DNA of 64,000 bases from an uncultured Kordiimonas sp. (GCA_947492375.1 CANLMI010000004.1:62001-126000); one strand, 5' to 3'; numbered from the stretch's first letter, positions 25,928 through 34,796 are shown. A program made the numbers and translations. The notes: generated from the sequence alone by a model not told the origin.

Positions 25928-26620
25928 ACTGCTATCAATAAAACCCGTCCTTCTCATTTTACAAGAGGGACATTCTCCACACCCATACCCCCATACATGC
26001 CGTTTGGTACGGTTGCCCTTGTAACAAGTGTGAGAATGTTCGATAATCAATTCGTTGAGTTCCCAACCGCCAATTCTTTTAGATAACTCCCATGTCTCAG
26101 CTTTATCTAGCCACATCAGAGGCGTCACTATATTGAAGCGTGCCTCCATACCCAAATTAAGCGCTACTTGTACTGATTTCATAGTATCGTCACGGCAATC
26201 TGGATATCCGGAATAGTCAGTTTCGCAAACGCCTAGGACAATAGTACCCAAACCACGCCGATAGGCCAAGGCAGAAGCCATTGTAAGAAAAACTATATTT
26301 CTGCCAGGGACGAAAGTGTTAGGTAGGCCGCTTTCAAGCATCTTAATTTCGGTATCGCTAGTTAGAGCAGTGTCAGAAATTGCGCCCAGAACTGACAAGT
26401 CCAACATGTGATCGTCGCCCAGTTTATCTGACCATTCTGATTTAATGTTTTCTATTCTAGACAAAACTTCCTGGCGACACTCTAGCTCCACCCTATGACG
26501 CTGGCCATAATCAAAACCTACTGTTTCAACGCGTTCAAATCGCTCAAGGGCCCAGGCTAAACAAGTTGTTGAGTCTTGCCCACCAGAAAACAATACGAGC
26601 GCTACAGACTTATCTTTCAT
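25913..26620 (-). CDS. queC: 7-cyano-7-deazaguanine synthase (QueC)
   Basis: A 235-residue adenine-nucleotide hydrolase-fold enzyme. The P-loop SGGQDST (residues 12-18), [19 protein letters not shown] and the zinc-binding Cys set (HTCYKG ... [12 protein letters not shown]) are those of QueC. It converts 7-carboxy-7-deazaguanine to preQ0 using ATP and ammonia. It lies at the 3' end of the minus-strand operon with the DpdA-like gene, so here it most likely supplies preQ0 for DNA modification rather than only for tRNA queuosine. Partner genes folE and queE are not in the window and queD is decayed, so earlier steps must come from elsewhere. Confidence 0.95.
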   Translation of the reverse strand: MKDKSVALVLFSGGQDSTTCLAWALERFERVETVGFDYGQRHRVELECRQEVLSRIENIKSEWSDKLGDDHMLDLSVLGAISDTALTSDTEIKMLESGLPNTFVPGRNIVFLTMASALAYRRGLGTIVLGVCETDYSGYPDCRDDTMKSVQVALNLGMEARFNIVTPLMWLDKAETWELSKRIGGWELNELIIEHSHTCYKGNRTKRHVWGYGCGECPSCKMRRTGFIDSSLAKH

Positions 26621-26639
26621 ATGTTCCCCTACTAGTTTC

Positions 26640-27725
26640 TCAAACTAATTTTGGCTGCCGTGTATATGGGTTGGTACCGTGTTTCAACACTTGGATCAAA
26701 TAGGCGGCTAGCATCTGGATATGTTTAGTTACATTCTGTATTTCGTTCCATCGCCAACGATCTTCTTCATCTGGCCCCAACTCCCAACTCCCAGATGTCC
26801 AGGCTGTGTTACCAACCAGTATTTGGATGCCTTTGATAAATTCCTCTTTTGTTTGTGACCCATTGCGAGCGAACAGGTATTCCATGACATAGCCCATAGC
26901 CATGATCCCAGCCCCATGCATCAGTCGAGAAGACTTTGGTGTTTGCCCCAGCCAAGCTTCGGGGAAAACTTCCTGACATGCAGCATAAAAATTGCTGATC
27001 AAAGCGACTGCTTTTGCAAAGCCGCCATCCTCCATCAATTCACGACAAGCCCCATCAGACAATGATCCTAAAACAACTTTTTGAATTGATGTATCTGCGA
27101 TAATGCCGTCTGGATGTGTATGCTGTTTAATAAGACCATGAAGAGATGAGGTTTCATCAAAATTCAAAGTTTCAATGAATTTTGCAGCCATAGATTTCGA
27201 AGCCAAGCGAGCAGGTAACCCGTCTACCGTGGGCAACAATTCATAAATAAGAGACTTGTTGAGCGGTTTAGTATTATTGATAAGGATGAATTGTTTTCTC
27301 AACTCTGCTTCATCTCGACAAATCAGGCCCGAGACAAATACTTCAAAATCTTTCCCTCCTATTTCACTAAGGGCTGAAAGCCGCTGTTGTCCGTCAACTA
27401 CCAGGCCTGGTTGGCCGTTCGTTAGGTCAATTGTCATCTCCACAAAATTTTCCGAGACATTTTTGATTGAGACACCTTGCGTAAAGGCCACTACAATTGG
27501 GTTCGGTAAAACTGCATCATCTTGTTTCAAATAATCACGAATTTCGTGGATATGATTATTCACTTGCGGTCGCTGGAACCCTTTTAGGGAACCGTCATCT
27601 TCACGGCCAATACGTTCGATTGCTGCAAACTTGAGGATGTCGCTCGATTTAGCGGCAAAAGAAAGTACAGAGTGCGCATCACTCTGTTTAGCAATTATCG
27701 CGGAGAAGGAAATTTTATTATTCAT
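26640..27725 (-). CDS. DGQQR-box (DpdB/DndB-like) protein, copy 1
   Basis: A 361-residue protein of the DGQHR family: [38 protein letters not shown] (DGQQR 111-115) and [20 protein letters not shown] are in the right order and spacing. The DGQHR/ParB-like fold in DpdB has been linked to ATP use during preQ0 insertion into DNA. Eight bases overlap with the DpdA-like gene upstream in the operon. It shares its whole layout, including the C-terminal [12 protein letters not shown] block, with the protein on the other side of DpdA (29022-30152). Confidence 0.8.
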   Translation of the reverse strand: MNNKISFSAIIAKQSDAHSVLSFAAKSSDILKFAAIERIGREDDGSLKGFQRPQVNNHIHEIRDYLKQDDAVLPNPIVVAFTQGVSIKNVSENFVEMTIDLTNGQPGLVVDGQQRLSALSEIGGKDFEVFVSGLICRDEAELRKQFILINNTKPLNKSLIYELLPTVDGLPARLASKSMAAKFIETLNFDETSSLHGLIKQHTHPDGIIADTSIQKVVLGSLSDGACRELMEDGGFAKAVALISNFYAACQEVFPEAWLGQTPKSSRLMHGAGIMAMGYVMEYLFARNGSQTKEEFIKGIQILVGNTAWTSGSWELGPDEEDRWRWNEIQNVTKHIQMLAAYLIQVLKHGTNPYTRQPKLV

Positions 27726-29022
27726 TTACTGGTGATCCTGACAGCATTTTTAATTGATTATTGAAGGCCCACATATTGTGGATACCTCGTCGCTTGTTTC
27801 GATTACTGGCTCGAAAGATGATTGTCTCCACAGAAACACGTTGACAAACATTGCAGCCGCATGATTTCCACGGTTTGGAATCAAGTGTTTTTTTGTATTC
27901 GGTTTCCAAAGACCGTAGCTTTTTTTCGCCGGGTTTCTTGCCAGTACGAGCATTTGTTAGAAAAGCCTCACTATATTCTAGGATTGGCTTCAATGCCTCA
28001 TCTGTAGACATCGTTCCTTCATCCACTTTCCGAACTGCATTAAGGGCGGCCTTTTCTTGACTAGCCAATTTTTCTGCCTGATAGACACCCATTTTGACGA
28101 GTTTTTTTAAAGTGTTATTATCGTGTGACTGTGGAATACGGATAGCCGTATAATAATCCAGATCGCCACTCCCATTAAAAACAAAATAGTTCTTTCTACT
28201 GTCCTTAAAGGCTTTCAGCATTGGAGACGTCGTATCAACGCTGGCCAAATTATATTTAAAGAACTCAGTCACTCGGTCAATCTTACCAAAACCCAATATA
28301 TGAAGCCTAGTTGATGCTGGTATTGCGGCTTGAATCTGCTCCATAACAATATGGATAGCATCTGCTGATAATGGTACCATGCCCCCAATCGCAATGTAGG
28401 TGTATCCCATTTGTGATAACCGTTTAGCAGCTTCGGCCATGCTACCAGGCGACCAACCTTGAACGACGCCTAAAGGCGTAAAATATGATCCCATATTTTT
28501 GCTTTCAGCAAAAAACTTTGCTGCGTTTTCAAGGGTTATTTCAAACCGCCGCTGAACTCGATCAGCAACGTCAGTGTCATCCGGTAACTCCATCCCTTTT
28601 AGACTAGGATCAAACTCAAAAATTATATGGTCGACGCTACAGCCATGCGTAAAGCCTCCGTCTTCATAAAACTCAAGCATCTCGCCTGGGGTGTAAGGCG
28701 GCTCATCGAGTTTATGATATGAAAACGCCCCGCAATCGCCAAAGATTGGCAAATCTTTAAATTTATCGGAATCTAAACGCAGAAATTTGCGCGCACCAAC
28801 GCGTCTAAATCGCATAGCTTGGGCCTGAGTATATTTACCTGAAAACTTATGGTCTCCAACAATACCACGAGACACCAGAACTCCATCATACGGGGCTTGC
28901 CCTAAATACTCATGGGGAAACTGGTCGTCCCAATAAGGTTGGCGTTCGGGAGGGGAACGGTCTTCAGAAAAAATATAGTTTGGGTCAACATAATCCAGAC
29001 TGTCAGCATAGATAAATTTCAT
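27718..29022 (-). CDS. dpdA: DpdA-like DNA guanine transglycosylase
   Basis: A 434-residue tRNA-guanine transglycosylase paralogue. Visible landmarks are IFGDCGAFSYHKLDEPPYTPGEMLEFY, GCSVDHIIFEFDP, GVVQGWSPGSMAEAAKRL, YIAIGGMVPL, and the zinc site CxCxxC (C388, C390, C393) with His 415 (RGIHNMWAF). This arrangement, without the tRNA-specific PUA parts, is that of DpdA, which exchanges guanine for preQ0 in DNA. It is flanked on both sides by DGQQR-box genes with overlapping ends. The gene symbol is by family resemblance. Confidence 0.85.
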   Translation of the reverse strand: MKFIYADSLDYVDPNYIFSEDRSPPERQPYWDDQFPHEYLGQAPYDGVLVSRGIVGDHKFSGKYTQAQAMRFRRVGARKFLRLDSDKFKDLPIFGDCGAFSYHKLDEPPYTPGEMLEFYEDGGFTHGCSVDHIIFEFDPSLKGMELPDDTDVADRVQRRFEITLENAAKFFAESKNMGSYFTPLGVVQGWSPGSMAEAAKRLSQMGYTYIAIGGMVPLSADAIHIVMEQIQAAIPASTRLHILGFGKIDRVTEFFKYNLASVDTTSPMLKAFKDSRKNYFVFNGSGDLDYYTAIRIPQSHDNNTLKKLVKMGVYQAEKLASQEKAALNAVRKVDEGTMSTDEALKPILEYSEAFLTNARTGKKPGEKKLRSLETEYKKTLDSKPWKSCGCNVCQRVSVETIIFRASNRNKRRGIHNMWAFNNQLKMLSGSPVNE

Positions 29023-30152
29023 TATCGTTTTCTCGACAATTCACGATCCAAACGACTAAGATGTTCAGACAATCTACTAATATGAGCTGGTGTGCTTTGA
29101 ACTTCATTCCATTGCCATCCAATTTCAGGCCACTCCCCGGCTGTCCAAGCGCAATGGGGGCTTAACCTTTTAAGGGCTGCAGTAACTTCTGCAACTGGAT
29201 TATCCGAGCCATCCGCACGCAACATTATTTGATCCATCAAAGAGCCCATGGCACGAATGCCCGCAGAGTGCATCAATCGGCTTTTAGCAGGCGGCATCCC
29301 CCAAGCATCTGGGAAGGCTTGTTTTACCGCAGACCAAAAGACTAGAAGTGCTTCGTACATGCCTTCTGTATCAGATGGGGCACTACCAAGACCTTTGAAT
29401 TGGTTGAGTGCTCCTAGCGGGGGCCTTAGATTGCGCTTAATTGCCTCCACAAGTGCGCTATCTATAATAACGGCATCTACATGTTCATCCGATATACGGC
29501 GTATAATTTGGTGAAATGGCGATTGTGGATCGCTGTTCAAAAGATTAACCAACTCACTTGGAATTTTACGAACAGCGAGATCTCGAGGCAAAAGAGTATC
29601 TACTTCAGGGAGCAATTCATTGATTAATCTGGAAGGTAGAGGGCGAGCTTTGTTTACTAAAATGAACTGTTCTCTTTGAATCTCCAAATCCCGAGACACA
29701 AAGGCAATGACAGGTACTGGCAAATTCACATTTTTTGTTTTGGAAAGTGCTAACGACCTTTGTTGGCCGTCCACGATCCAAGCAGCTTTGCTGCCTTCGT
29801 CCCTAATTGGAATGTACAACGTGCCTGTATTAGCTAAATCAATCATTCCAGCAGGTGCCGGTCCTCTAGATTGCTTGAATTCCACCTCTTCACTCATTGC
29901 TAGTATAATGGCATTTGGAAACAGAACATCTGTCTGGTCAAGAAAATCTACAATACCATTTACATGATTTCTTATTTCTTTCCGCTGAAATCCTCGCAAT
30001 TTATCTTTCTCATCACGGGTAATCCTGGATATATCAGCTAAATCGAAAACGCTAGAACCTGGCAAAAAGAATGCAAACGTATCAATGCCTAATTTTTGCT
30101 GAGTACGAAGAGCCCTGACTGCCACTGTTTTTTCTACAGCATTAAATTTCAT
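29022..30152 (-). CDS. DGQQR-box (DpdB/DndB-like) protein, copy 2
   Basis: A 376-residue protein; start at the ATG at 30152 (MKFNAVEKTV), preceded by GAGAGGAAAAG, not at 30224 in the upstream gene. It shows GFQRKEIRNHVNGIVDFL, AWIVDGQQRSLAL (DGQQR 128-132), QFILVNKARPLPSRLINELLP and RLMHSAGIRAMGSLMDQI, matching copy 1 block by block. One base overlaps the DpdA-like gene. The two copies probably form a heteromeric partner of DpdA or act on different steps. Confidence 0.8.
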   Translation of the reverse strand: MKFNAVEKTVAVRALRTQQKLGIDTFAFFLPGSSVFDLADISRITRDEKDKLRGFQRKEIRNHVNGIVDFLDQTDVLFPNAIILAMSEEVEFKQSRGPAPAGMIDLANTGTLYIPIRDEGSKAAWIVDGQQRSLALSKTKNVNLPVPVIAFVSRDLEIQREQFILVNKARPLPSRLINELLPEVDTLLPRDLAVRKIPSELVNLLNSDPQSPFHQIIRRISDEHVDAVIIDSALVEAIKRNLRPPLGALNQFKGLGSAPSDTEGMYEALLVFWSAVKQAFPDAWGMPPAKSRLMHSAGIRAMGSLMDQIMLRADGSDNPVAEVTAALKRLSPHCAWTAGEWPEIGWQWNEVQSTPAHISRLSEHLSRLDRELSRKR

Positions 30153-31071
30153 TGTCTTTTCCTCTCTTAACTGAGCGAAATAGTGCGGCAAACCTACCTT
30201 GCTCGCATGCAATCTGGCACTCATCTCTCAATATGCGTAAAGCCTTGCCACTTTTGCCGTCTGATTTCTCCCAAAATCCAAGAATTAACTCGCAAATCTC
30301 TTTATCTGATTTGCTAGTTCTCTTTATTTTTCGAGGCTGTTTCAATGGTTCAAGAGCCCTCAAAACATTTGCGTAATCTTCTTCCGTAGATTGATCGATT
30401 CGATCAGAAATTTGTTCTACGAAATGACGAAGTGCTCTTTGAGCAAAATCAATACGTGTACCTGGTAAAGGACTATTCGGACCCTCTAAACGATCATCAT
30501 AGGGCATGATTTGCTTTTGCAATCGTTCTTCAAATTTTTCAATATTCCGTGGCCCAAAAATTCTAATTTTCTTAAGGTGACGATCTGATAATTTTAACAA
30601 ATCAGCTTCTATTAGTTTCAGGTAACCTTCAGGTAAGGCCGCAAAAATCCGGTCGAAATTGTTATTGGTCAAGCTTTCGTTAACCGAAACTTGCCCAAAT
30701 GCGCTAAGTAATTTAGACCACCACTCGTTTGGAGAGAAATCCTCCGCTATATTAGAAATACAATCTTTTACAGACTTACTAGCTGTTAGATTGTACGATG
30801 CTATCATTGAGTCTGACTTTATTAGACCTAGGCCAGCGGAAATAATCCACATCTCAGCGCCTAAAGTTAACTGCGAAGTCTTAGCCTCTATAAAGGCCCT
30901 CCCACAATACATATCTCGTGCAATGCGAACTTTAGCAGCGCATTTCACCTTGGGTGCCCATGCTGCAACGACGGTGTCCATGTTCCCCGCTGCTAGATTT
31001 CTAGCGCAAAGTTCATCTGATGCTGCGATTGTCTTCCTATTTGTACAAGAAGTTATTATCAAGCTGTTCAT
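30142..31071 (-). CDS. YaaA/DUF6884-like protein, possible DpdC counterpart
   Basis: A 309-residue protein; start at ATG 31071 because GAGGTG lies 10 bases before it. The N-terminal part has LIITSCTNRK, CGRAFIEAKTSQL and MWIISAGLGLI, the pattern of YaaA-like/DUF6884 proteins. The C-terminal 100 residues are a helical extension. It is the first gene of the minus-strand operon and overlaps copy 2 of the DGQQR gene. In known dpd clusters DpdC turns DNA preQ0 into the amide form; assignment of that role here is inference from fold and position. Confidence 0.6.
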   Translation of the reverse strand: MNSLIITSCTNRKTIAASDELCARNLAAGNMDTVVAAWAPKVKCAAKVRIARDMYCGRAFIEAKTSQLTLGAEMWIISAGLGLIKSDSMIASYNLTASKSVKDCISNIAEDFSPNEWWSKLLSAFGQVSVNESLTNNNFDRIFAALPEGYLKLIEADLLKLSDRHLKKIRIFGPRNIEKFEERLQKQIMPYDDRLEGPNSPLPGTRIDFAQRALRHFVEQISDRIDQSTEEDYANVLRALEPLKQPRKIKRTSKSDKEICELILGFWEKSDGKSGKALRILRDECQIACEQGRFAALFRSVKRGKDNEI

Positions 31072-31217
31072 TCTATGGACACACCTCAGTAAACCCATTG
31101 TTAAGTATCTAGTAATAATAAAATGTGTAGTTAATGAAAGATAATTTACATATTTTCTTCAATTAACTACATAAATTTAACATAAAAAATTGTGAATAAC
31201 TGTATTAAGGTTAATCA

Positions 31218-31604
31218 ATGTCTTTTAATGTGTTTAGAAAATTCGCCTTTGATGCAATACACAGTTTAGGCAAAAATGTTCACGTTGGACATCGCTATGG
31301 AAATATTCACGGTCACTCATTCCTGATTTTAATCTATATTTCAGGAAAATCAGACTCACAAAAAGTCTGAATTATTTACTTTGATGAATTGAATCAATCA
31401 ATCCAAGAAATTCGCAATATGCTTGGTCATAAGCTCCTAAATGAAATGGAAGATTTAGAACGCCTAACTCTTGAAAATATAGCTAAAAAGACTTGACACA
31501 AACTAGTACACACATATCCAGAACTTAACTAAGCCAATATAGAACGGCCATTATGCTTTGAAGGATGCACCTATCAAAGTCCTCCAAAGTTGGATCATAA
31601 ATGA
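31218..31604 (+). pseudogene. queD: Decayed 6-carboxytetrahydropterin synthase (queD remnant)
   Basis: One frame of 128 codons from ATG 31218 resembles QueD end to end: FAFDAIHSLG, GNIHGHSFLI, IIYFDELNQSI, LGHKLLNE, LTLENIAKKT and IERPLCFEG. It is broken by TGA 31368-31370, TGA 31494-31496 and TAA 31530-31532. The catalytic Cys before the second His motif is Tyr (GHRYGN), and the LDH motif reads LGH. The frame itself has no indel. It stands divergently from the DpdA operon, 146 bases from its start, as a former supplier of the preQ0 pathway. Confidence 0.85.
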
Positions 31605-31624
31605 ATTGCTAGGAGGGATGCAAC

Positions 31625-31703
31625 GGGAGAGCGCAGCGTCTCCCTTGCCGAACAGGGTGCTTGCACCTGTGAGCACAAGCGGGCGTAACTACGCCCACAG
31701 CTT
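31625..31703. other. GC-rich cluster of hairpins
   Basis: A GC-rich patch in AT-rich surroundings with three hairpins in a row: GGGAGA (31625-31630)/TCTCCC (31639-31644); CAGGGTGC (31653-31660)/GCACCTG (31663-31669) with a one-base bulge; and GGGCGT (31681-31686)/ACGCCC (31691-31696), extended by AAGC (31677-31680)/GCTT (31700-31703). It lies between the queD remnant and the coiled-coil gene. It could be a structured RNA, a recombination site or an origin-type element; the rest of 31605-31953 shows only the inverted repeat listed next. Confidence 0.4.
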
Positions 31704-31878
31704 GCGTTAGTCCAAATTGCTTAAACTGATCTCCGTAACTACTCATAATACTCTGTAGTCACCCCAAACCCTGATGCTGATAACGCCTTTCTGAACCGTT
31801 CCACGTGTACCGATGGTTGCCACTTTTTTGCTGCACTGCAAAAGTTATCTTAACCGTATTTTCACCAAATAAGGCCAT

Positions 31879-31906
31879 AATAATAGCCATGATTGGGGCT
31901 ATTATT
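31879..31906. promoter_or_regulatory. 10-bp perfect inverted repeat upstream of the coiled-coil gene
   Basis: AATAATAGCC (31879-31888) and GGCTATTATT (31897-31906) pair perfectly over an eight-base loop, about 50 bases before the ATG at 31954. It is not followed by a U-run, so an operator is more likely than a terminator. Confidence 0.4.
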
Positions 31907-31953
31907 TCATTTACAGATAAGCGCGATTTTCTCATTGGTCAGGCGGTGGTGCG

Positions 31954-32586
31954 ATGCCTGATGATGTAAGTTCGATAAATCAAACCGCTATCATCCGCCG
32001 TTTGACGCAGGAATTTAACGATCTCCAGAACGAAATTGCTAGTCGTGATGTTGGCAGGAATAGCCGTTTCCTATCCAGCTCGGCTGAATGCTTGCGCGGC
32101 AACGGTAAAGATGGGCGCAAAAGCACTGCCCTAATGGCACTTGATTTGTTGATGCAAGATGCTGCCTATAAAGAAGCTTATCAGCAAACCTATAGTGCCC
32201 TCACAGATACTGAAGCACTAGTTCATGATGCATTGCTTGAGGCTCAAGAAAAACTTGATGAAGCGCGTAAGGCTCTAAAGGATGCAAAAGATACTCGGGT
32301 AAGCGCCGAGGAACTAAAAAAGCTAAAACAGACTGTTACTGATGCCAAAAGCCAGCATGATATATTGCTTGGGTTTGATACTGAATTACAGAATATCCGA
32401 GATCATATGCAAGATGAAGATAATCCACCGTCACAAACTGAACTTGATGAGTATCAGAAACGTGTCGGTGAGATAGGTGCTGATATACAAGAACACCATA
32501 CAATTCATAAAGAAATGAAGGCTGAGACTGATATAGCTCAGTCAGTCGCTACCCGGTCGTCAGATATGGATATACCAACTATTTAA
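31954..32586 (+). CDS. Coiled-coil hypothetical protein
   Basis: A 210-residue soluble protein with a long coiled coil (about residues 85-180: EAQEKLDEARKALKDAKDTR, EELKKLKQTVTDAKSQ). No enzyme motif is visible. A purine-rich AGGCGGTGG box precedes the ATG. It converges with the gene at 32579-33013, overlapping by eight bases at the ends. Probably element cargo. Confidence 0.6.
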   Translation: MPDDVSSINQTAIIRRLTQEFNDLQNEIASRDVGRNSRFLSSSAECLRGNGKDGRKSTALMALDLLMQDAAYKEAYQQTYSALTDTEALVHDALLEAQEKLDEARKALKDAKDTRVSAEELKKLKQTVTDAKSQHDILLGFDTELQNIRDHMQDEDNPPSQTELDEYQKRVGEIGADIQEHHTIHKEMKAETDIAQSVATRSSDMDIPTI

Positions 32587-33013
32587 GTTTGATCTTGCCA
32601 CAGTGCTTTTCAATAACAGCGAGAATAACCGCACGGGGGTGATGACCTGTAAATCGTTTCATGATACCAAGAATCTCGACAGTAGCTTTATCAATATCAC
32701 TATAGAACCAATCATCAATACATACGCCTTGCGGCTTATCATTCTGCCCGGCAATTAGTGACGCCATGCCTACATTGGCGTCTATGTAGGAACGCTGGCT
32801 GTCATATTTCCATTCAAGAAAGGTTGCGCTGGTGAAATCATCTGCACTTACCGGACCGTTTAAACTCACCAGTACGGCAATAAAGCTAGCTAATACAGCA
32901 TATAAAACAGCCTGTGGATAAGGCGAACAATATAGGGAATACTGTTTGAACTGTTGATTCCATTGACTTAAATTAACGTTAAGGCATGGAGTTAAAAGTG
33001 CCAACTTATGCAA
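32579..33013 (-). CDS. Predicted exported small protein
   Basis: A frame of 144 residues with a hydrophobic stretch (AVLYAVLASFIAVLVSLNGPVSA, about residues 35-57) ending in a plausible signal-peptidase site VSA-DD. The mature part is about 87 residues with three Cys (two close to the end: VCIDDW, KHCGKIK) and Trp-rich segments. The true start is unclear because the 30 residues before the hydrophobic part look unusual for a signal peptide. It faintly recalls Rap1a-like immunity proteins, but not enough to name it. Confidence 0.5.
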   Translation of the reverse strand: MHKLALLTPCLNVNLSQWNQQFKQYSLYCSPYPQAVLYAVLASFIAVLVSLNGPVSADDFTSATFLEWKYDSQRSYIDANVGMASLIAGQNDKPQGVCIDDWFYSDIDKATVEILGIMKRFTGHHPRAVILAVIEKHCGKIKLK

Positions 33014-33047
33014 TAAACGGCTTAATCCTTGAGAGTGTGACCTGATG

Positions 33048-33070
33048 AAACAGAATTCCCTATTCTGTTT
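33048..33070. promoter_or_regulatory. Operator-like palindrome before the tyrosine recombinase
   Basis: AAACAGAAT (33048-33056) and ATTCTGTTT (33062-33070) form a perfect 9-bp dyad with a five-base spacer, ending 23 bases before the recombinase ATG. Either a repressor operator or an arm/core site for the enzyme. Confidence 0.45.
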
Positions 33071-33093
33071 AAAAAGTGATCAAGGAAAAGGCC

Positions 33094-33705
33094 ATGCCAG
33101 CACTTAATAGTTCATACAAACGGTTATCTTTATTTACGGGAACAGGTGAGCGTAAATACCTGAATGAGGCCGAACGAGATCGCTTCCTAAAGACCGTACC
33201 GATTCTAGAAAACCCAATTGAGCAAACCTACTGTGAGATGCTGTTCTGGACGGGATGCAGGGTAAGCGAAGCCCTCTCGCTCACACACCAACATATTGAC
33301 CTTGAGGAACGGATGGTCATCATCCGTAGCCTCAAGAAGCGATCAAAACAGAAAGGGCCGCAATATAGGCCTGTACCCATCCCAGATCATTTTGCAGACA
33401 GCCTTAATGAAGTTCACTCTGTCGGCATCCATCATATGACAGGCTCAGTAGAACGACTATGGGACTTTAGCCGCACGACTGCATGGGTTAGAATAAACAC
33501 AGTTATGAAAGCAGCTAATATCAAAGGTGCTATGGCATGTGGACGAGGCTTGCGCCACAGTTACGGTGTCCATGCTGCCTTAAAAGGTATCCCTGAAACC
33601 CGCATTCAACGTTGGCTAGGCCATGAAAACTTGGAAACAACCAGTATCTACCTTGATATTGCGGGGCCGGAAGATAGGGCTATCGCTGAGAGGATGTGGG
33701 AATAA
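33094..33705 (+). CDS. Tyrosine recombinase, catalytic domain only
   Basis: A 203-residue protein; start at ATG 33094 with AAGGAAAAGG upstream. All catalytic residues of the XerC/phage-integrase domain are present: Arg in GCRVSEALSL, Lys in RSLKKRSKQKG, HxxR replaced by R-HSYGVH in RGLRHSYGVH, His in WLGHENLETT and Tyr in SIYLDI. The usual N-terminal core-binding domain (about 100 residues) is missing, so it is either a minimal recombinase or the surviving half of a larger one. It may act on the palindrome just upstream. Confidence 0.88.
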   Translation: MPALNSSYKRLSLFTGTGERKYLNEAERDRFLKTVPILENPIEQTYCEMLFWTGCRVSEALSLTHQHIDLEERMVIIRSLKKRSKQKGPQYRPVPIPDHFADSLNEVHSVGIHHMTGSVERLWDFSRTTAWVRINTVMKAANIKGAMACGRGLRHSYGVHAALKGIPETRIQRWLGHENLETTSIYLDIAGPEDRAIAERMWE

Positions 33706-33764
33706 AGGAGATAGTAGGCCAGTCCAAATTTGCACTCAAAAGATGTTATTTGCTATTATAATGA

Positions 33765-33980
33765 ATGACATTAACTAAGAAGTGGAAAACCACTAACAGA
33801 CCAGACGGCCCAACAGGATATCAATACAAGGGAACATTCCGAGATGTTTCTCTTACCCACTATAAGCCTGAGTTTGTTGATAATCTTGATTTCTATTGTT
33901 TGCAAAAAAACATTAACCGCAGCGATGTCATTAGGATGTTAGAAAATAAGAGGACTTGGGACCTATCTCAACTGCCTTGA
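33765..33980 (+). CDS. Short hypothetical protein
   Basis: A 71-residue basic protein (MTLTKKWKTTNRPDG start; NRSDVIRMLENKRTWDLSQ end). The C-terminal part could be a ribbon-helix-helix-like DNA-binding segment, but evidence is weak. It follows the tyrosine recombinase and converges on the next gene with a 13-base overlap. Confidence 0.4.
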   Translation: MTLTKKWKTTNRPDGPTGYQYKGTFRDVSLTHYKPEFVDNLDFYCLQKNINRSDVIRMLENKRTWDLSQLP

Positions 33981-34780
33981 GGGCTTTTATCTTTCGGAAA
34001 ACTATCCATCATATTGAACATTTTTGTACTTATCTCTAGGAAGAATTCTTCAAGTGCATTTTCGGCTTCTTCATCGTTATCTTTTTCAAACTGTAGTTTC
34101 CCTAGCTTTGTTCTTAAGATACTTTGAATCAGTGATATTCTTAAACCTTCACGATATAAGTTTATTAATTCTAACTCATCATATTCTTTTTTCAGCCTGA
34201 AGTTAGATAAGTGATACTTTAAATCAACATATACCTGCACATCATTTCGATAAAGATTATGAATGCCATGTTGCGTATGTTTCAGCGGGCAGTATCTACA
34301 TTCGTGACATTTTTCCAAATAAACTGATATATCAAACTCTTCAAGCTCAATTGGAAACGTGAAGCAATAATCAGGTCTTTGGAAGTTATGATATTGCAGA
34401 ATGTCTTTTCGGAACATTTGCGGAGTTTTTTTGAAATTACAATTTACAAAACAATTGTGAAAATCAAAAATGGATAGGCCGTCAGTACCATAAAACAAGT
34501 CCCACAACCATTCTTCTAAATCAAATAATACAAATAAGTGATGAACTCTGACCTCGTACGCTAATTCTCTCAAATAATCTGTTATAGGTTGATGACCAAG
34601 AAGAGGATCTCTAAACTTATTCATCGTTCGTCGTACCGTTATTGCAGGTACAGTCAACCATTTGGCAATATTGGTTGGAGAGTGCCCAGTAATTTGATGC
34701 CGAAATACCTTCAGGTAAAAATCTGGGCCTTTACGAGCATGTGCTATTGGTACTTTTTTATTTGATTCCTTTTCAGTCAT
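33968..34780 (-). CDS. Hypothetical protein with N-terminal HTH and Cys cluster
   Basis: A 270-residue protein. Residues about 30-55 (HQITGHSPTNIAKWLTVPAITVRRTMNK) look like a helix-turn-helix. The centre has a possible metal site, KCHECRYCPLKHTQHGIH (Cys-x2-Cys-x2-Cys with nearby His). The C-terminus is helical and acidic. Two copies of a 13-base direct repeat lie directly before its start, so it may regulate itself. No known family. Confidence 0.6.
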   Translation of the reverse strand: MTEKESNKKVPIAHARKGPDFYLKVFRHQITGHSPTNIAKWLTVPAITVRRTMNKFRDPLLGHQPITDYLRELAYEVRVHHLFVLFDLEEWLWDLFYGTDGLSIFDFHNCFVNCNFKKTPQMFRKDILQYHNFQRPDYCFTFPIELEEFDISVYLEKCHECRYCPLKHTQHGIHNLYRNDVQVYVDLKYHLSNFRLKKEYDELELINLYREGLRISLIQSILRTKLGKLQFEKDNDEEAENALEEFFLEISTKMFNMMDSFPKDKSPQGS

Positions 34781-34796
34781 GCACTCTCCCTAATTT

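Noticed and set aside
1658-31532. Alternative genetic code reading TGA as Trp
   Set aside because: Three in-frame TGA fall at probable Trp positions, but TAG and TAA also interrupt the same kind of genes, many genes in the window end in TGA (for example the recombinase at 12802), and the housekeeping genes have no internal TGA. Decay is simpler.
32579-33013. Rap1a-type immunity protein
   Set aside because: Some aromatic and Cys spacing is similar, but the conserved YC...P pattern is not convincing and no effector gene is adjacent.
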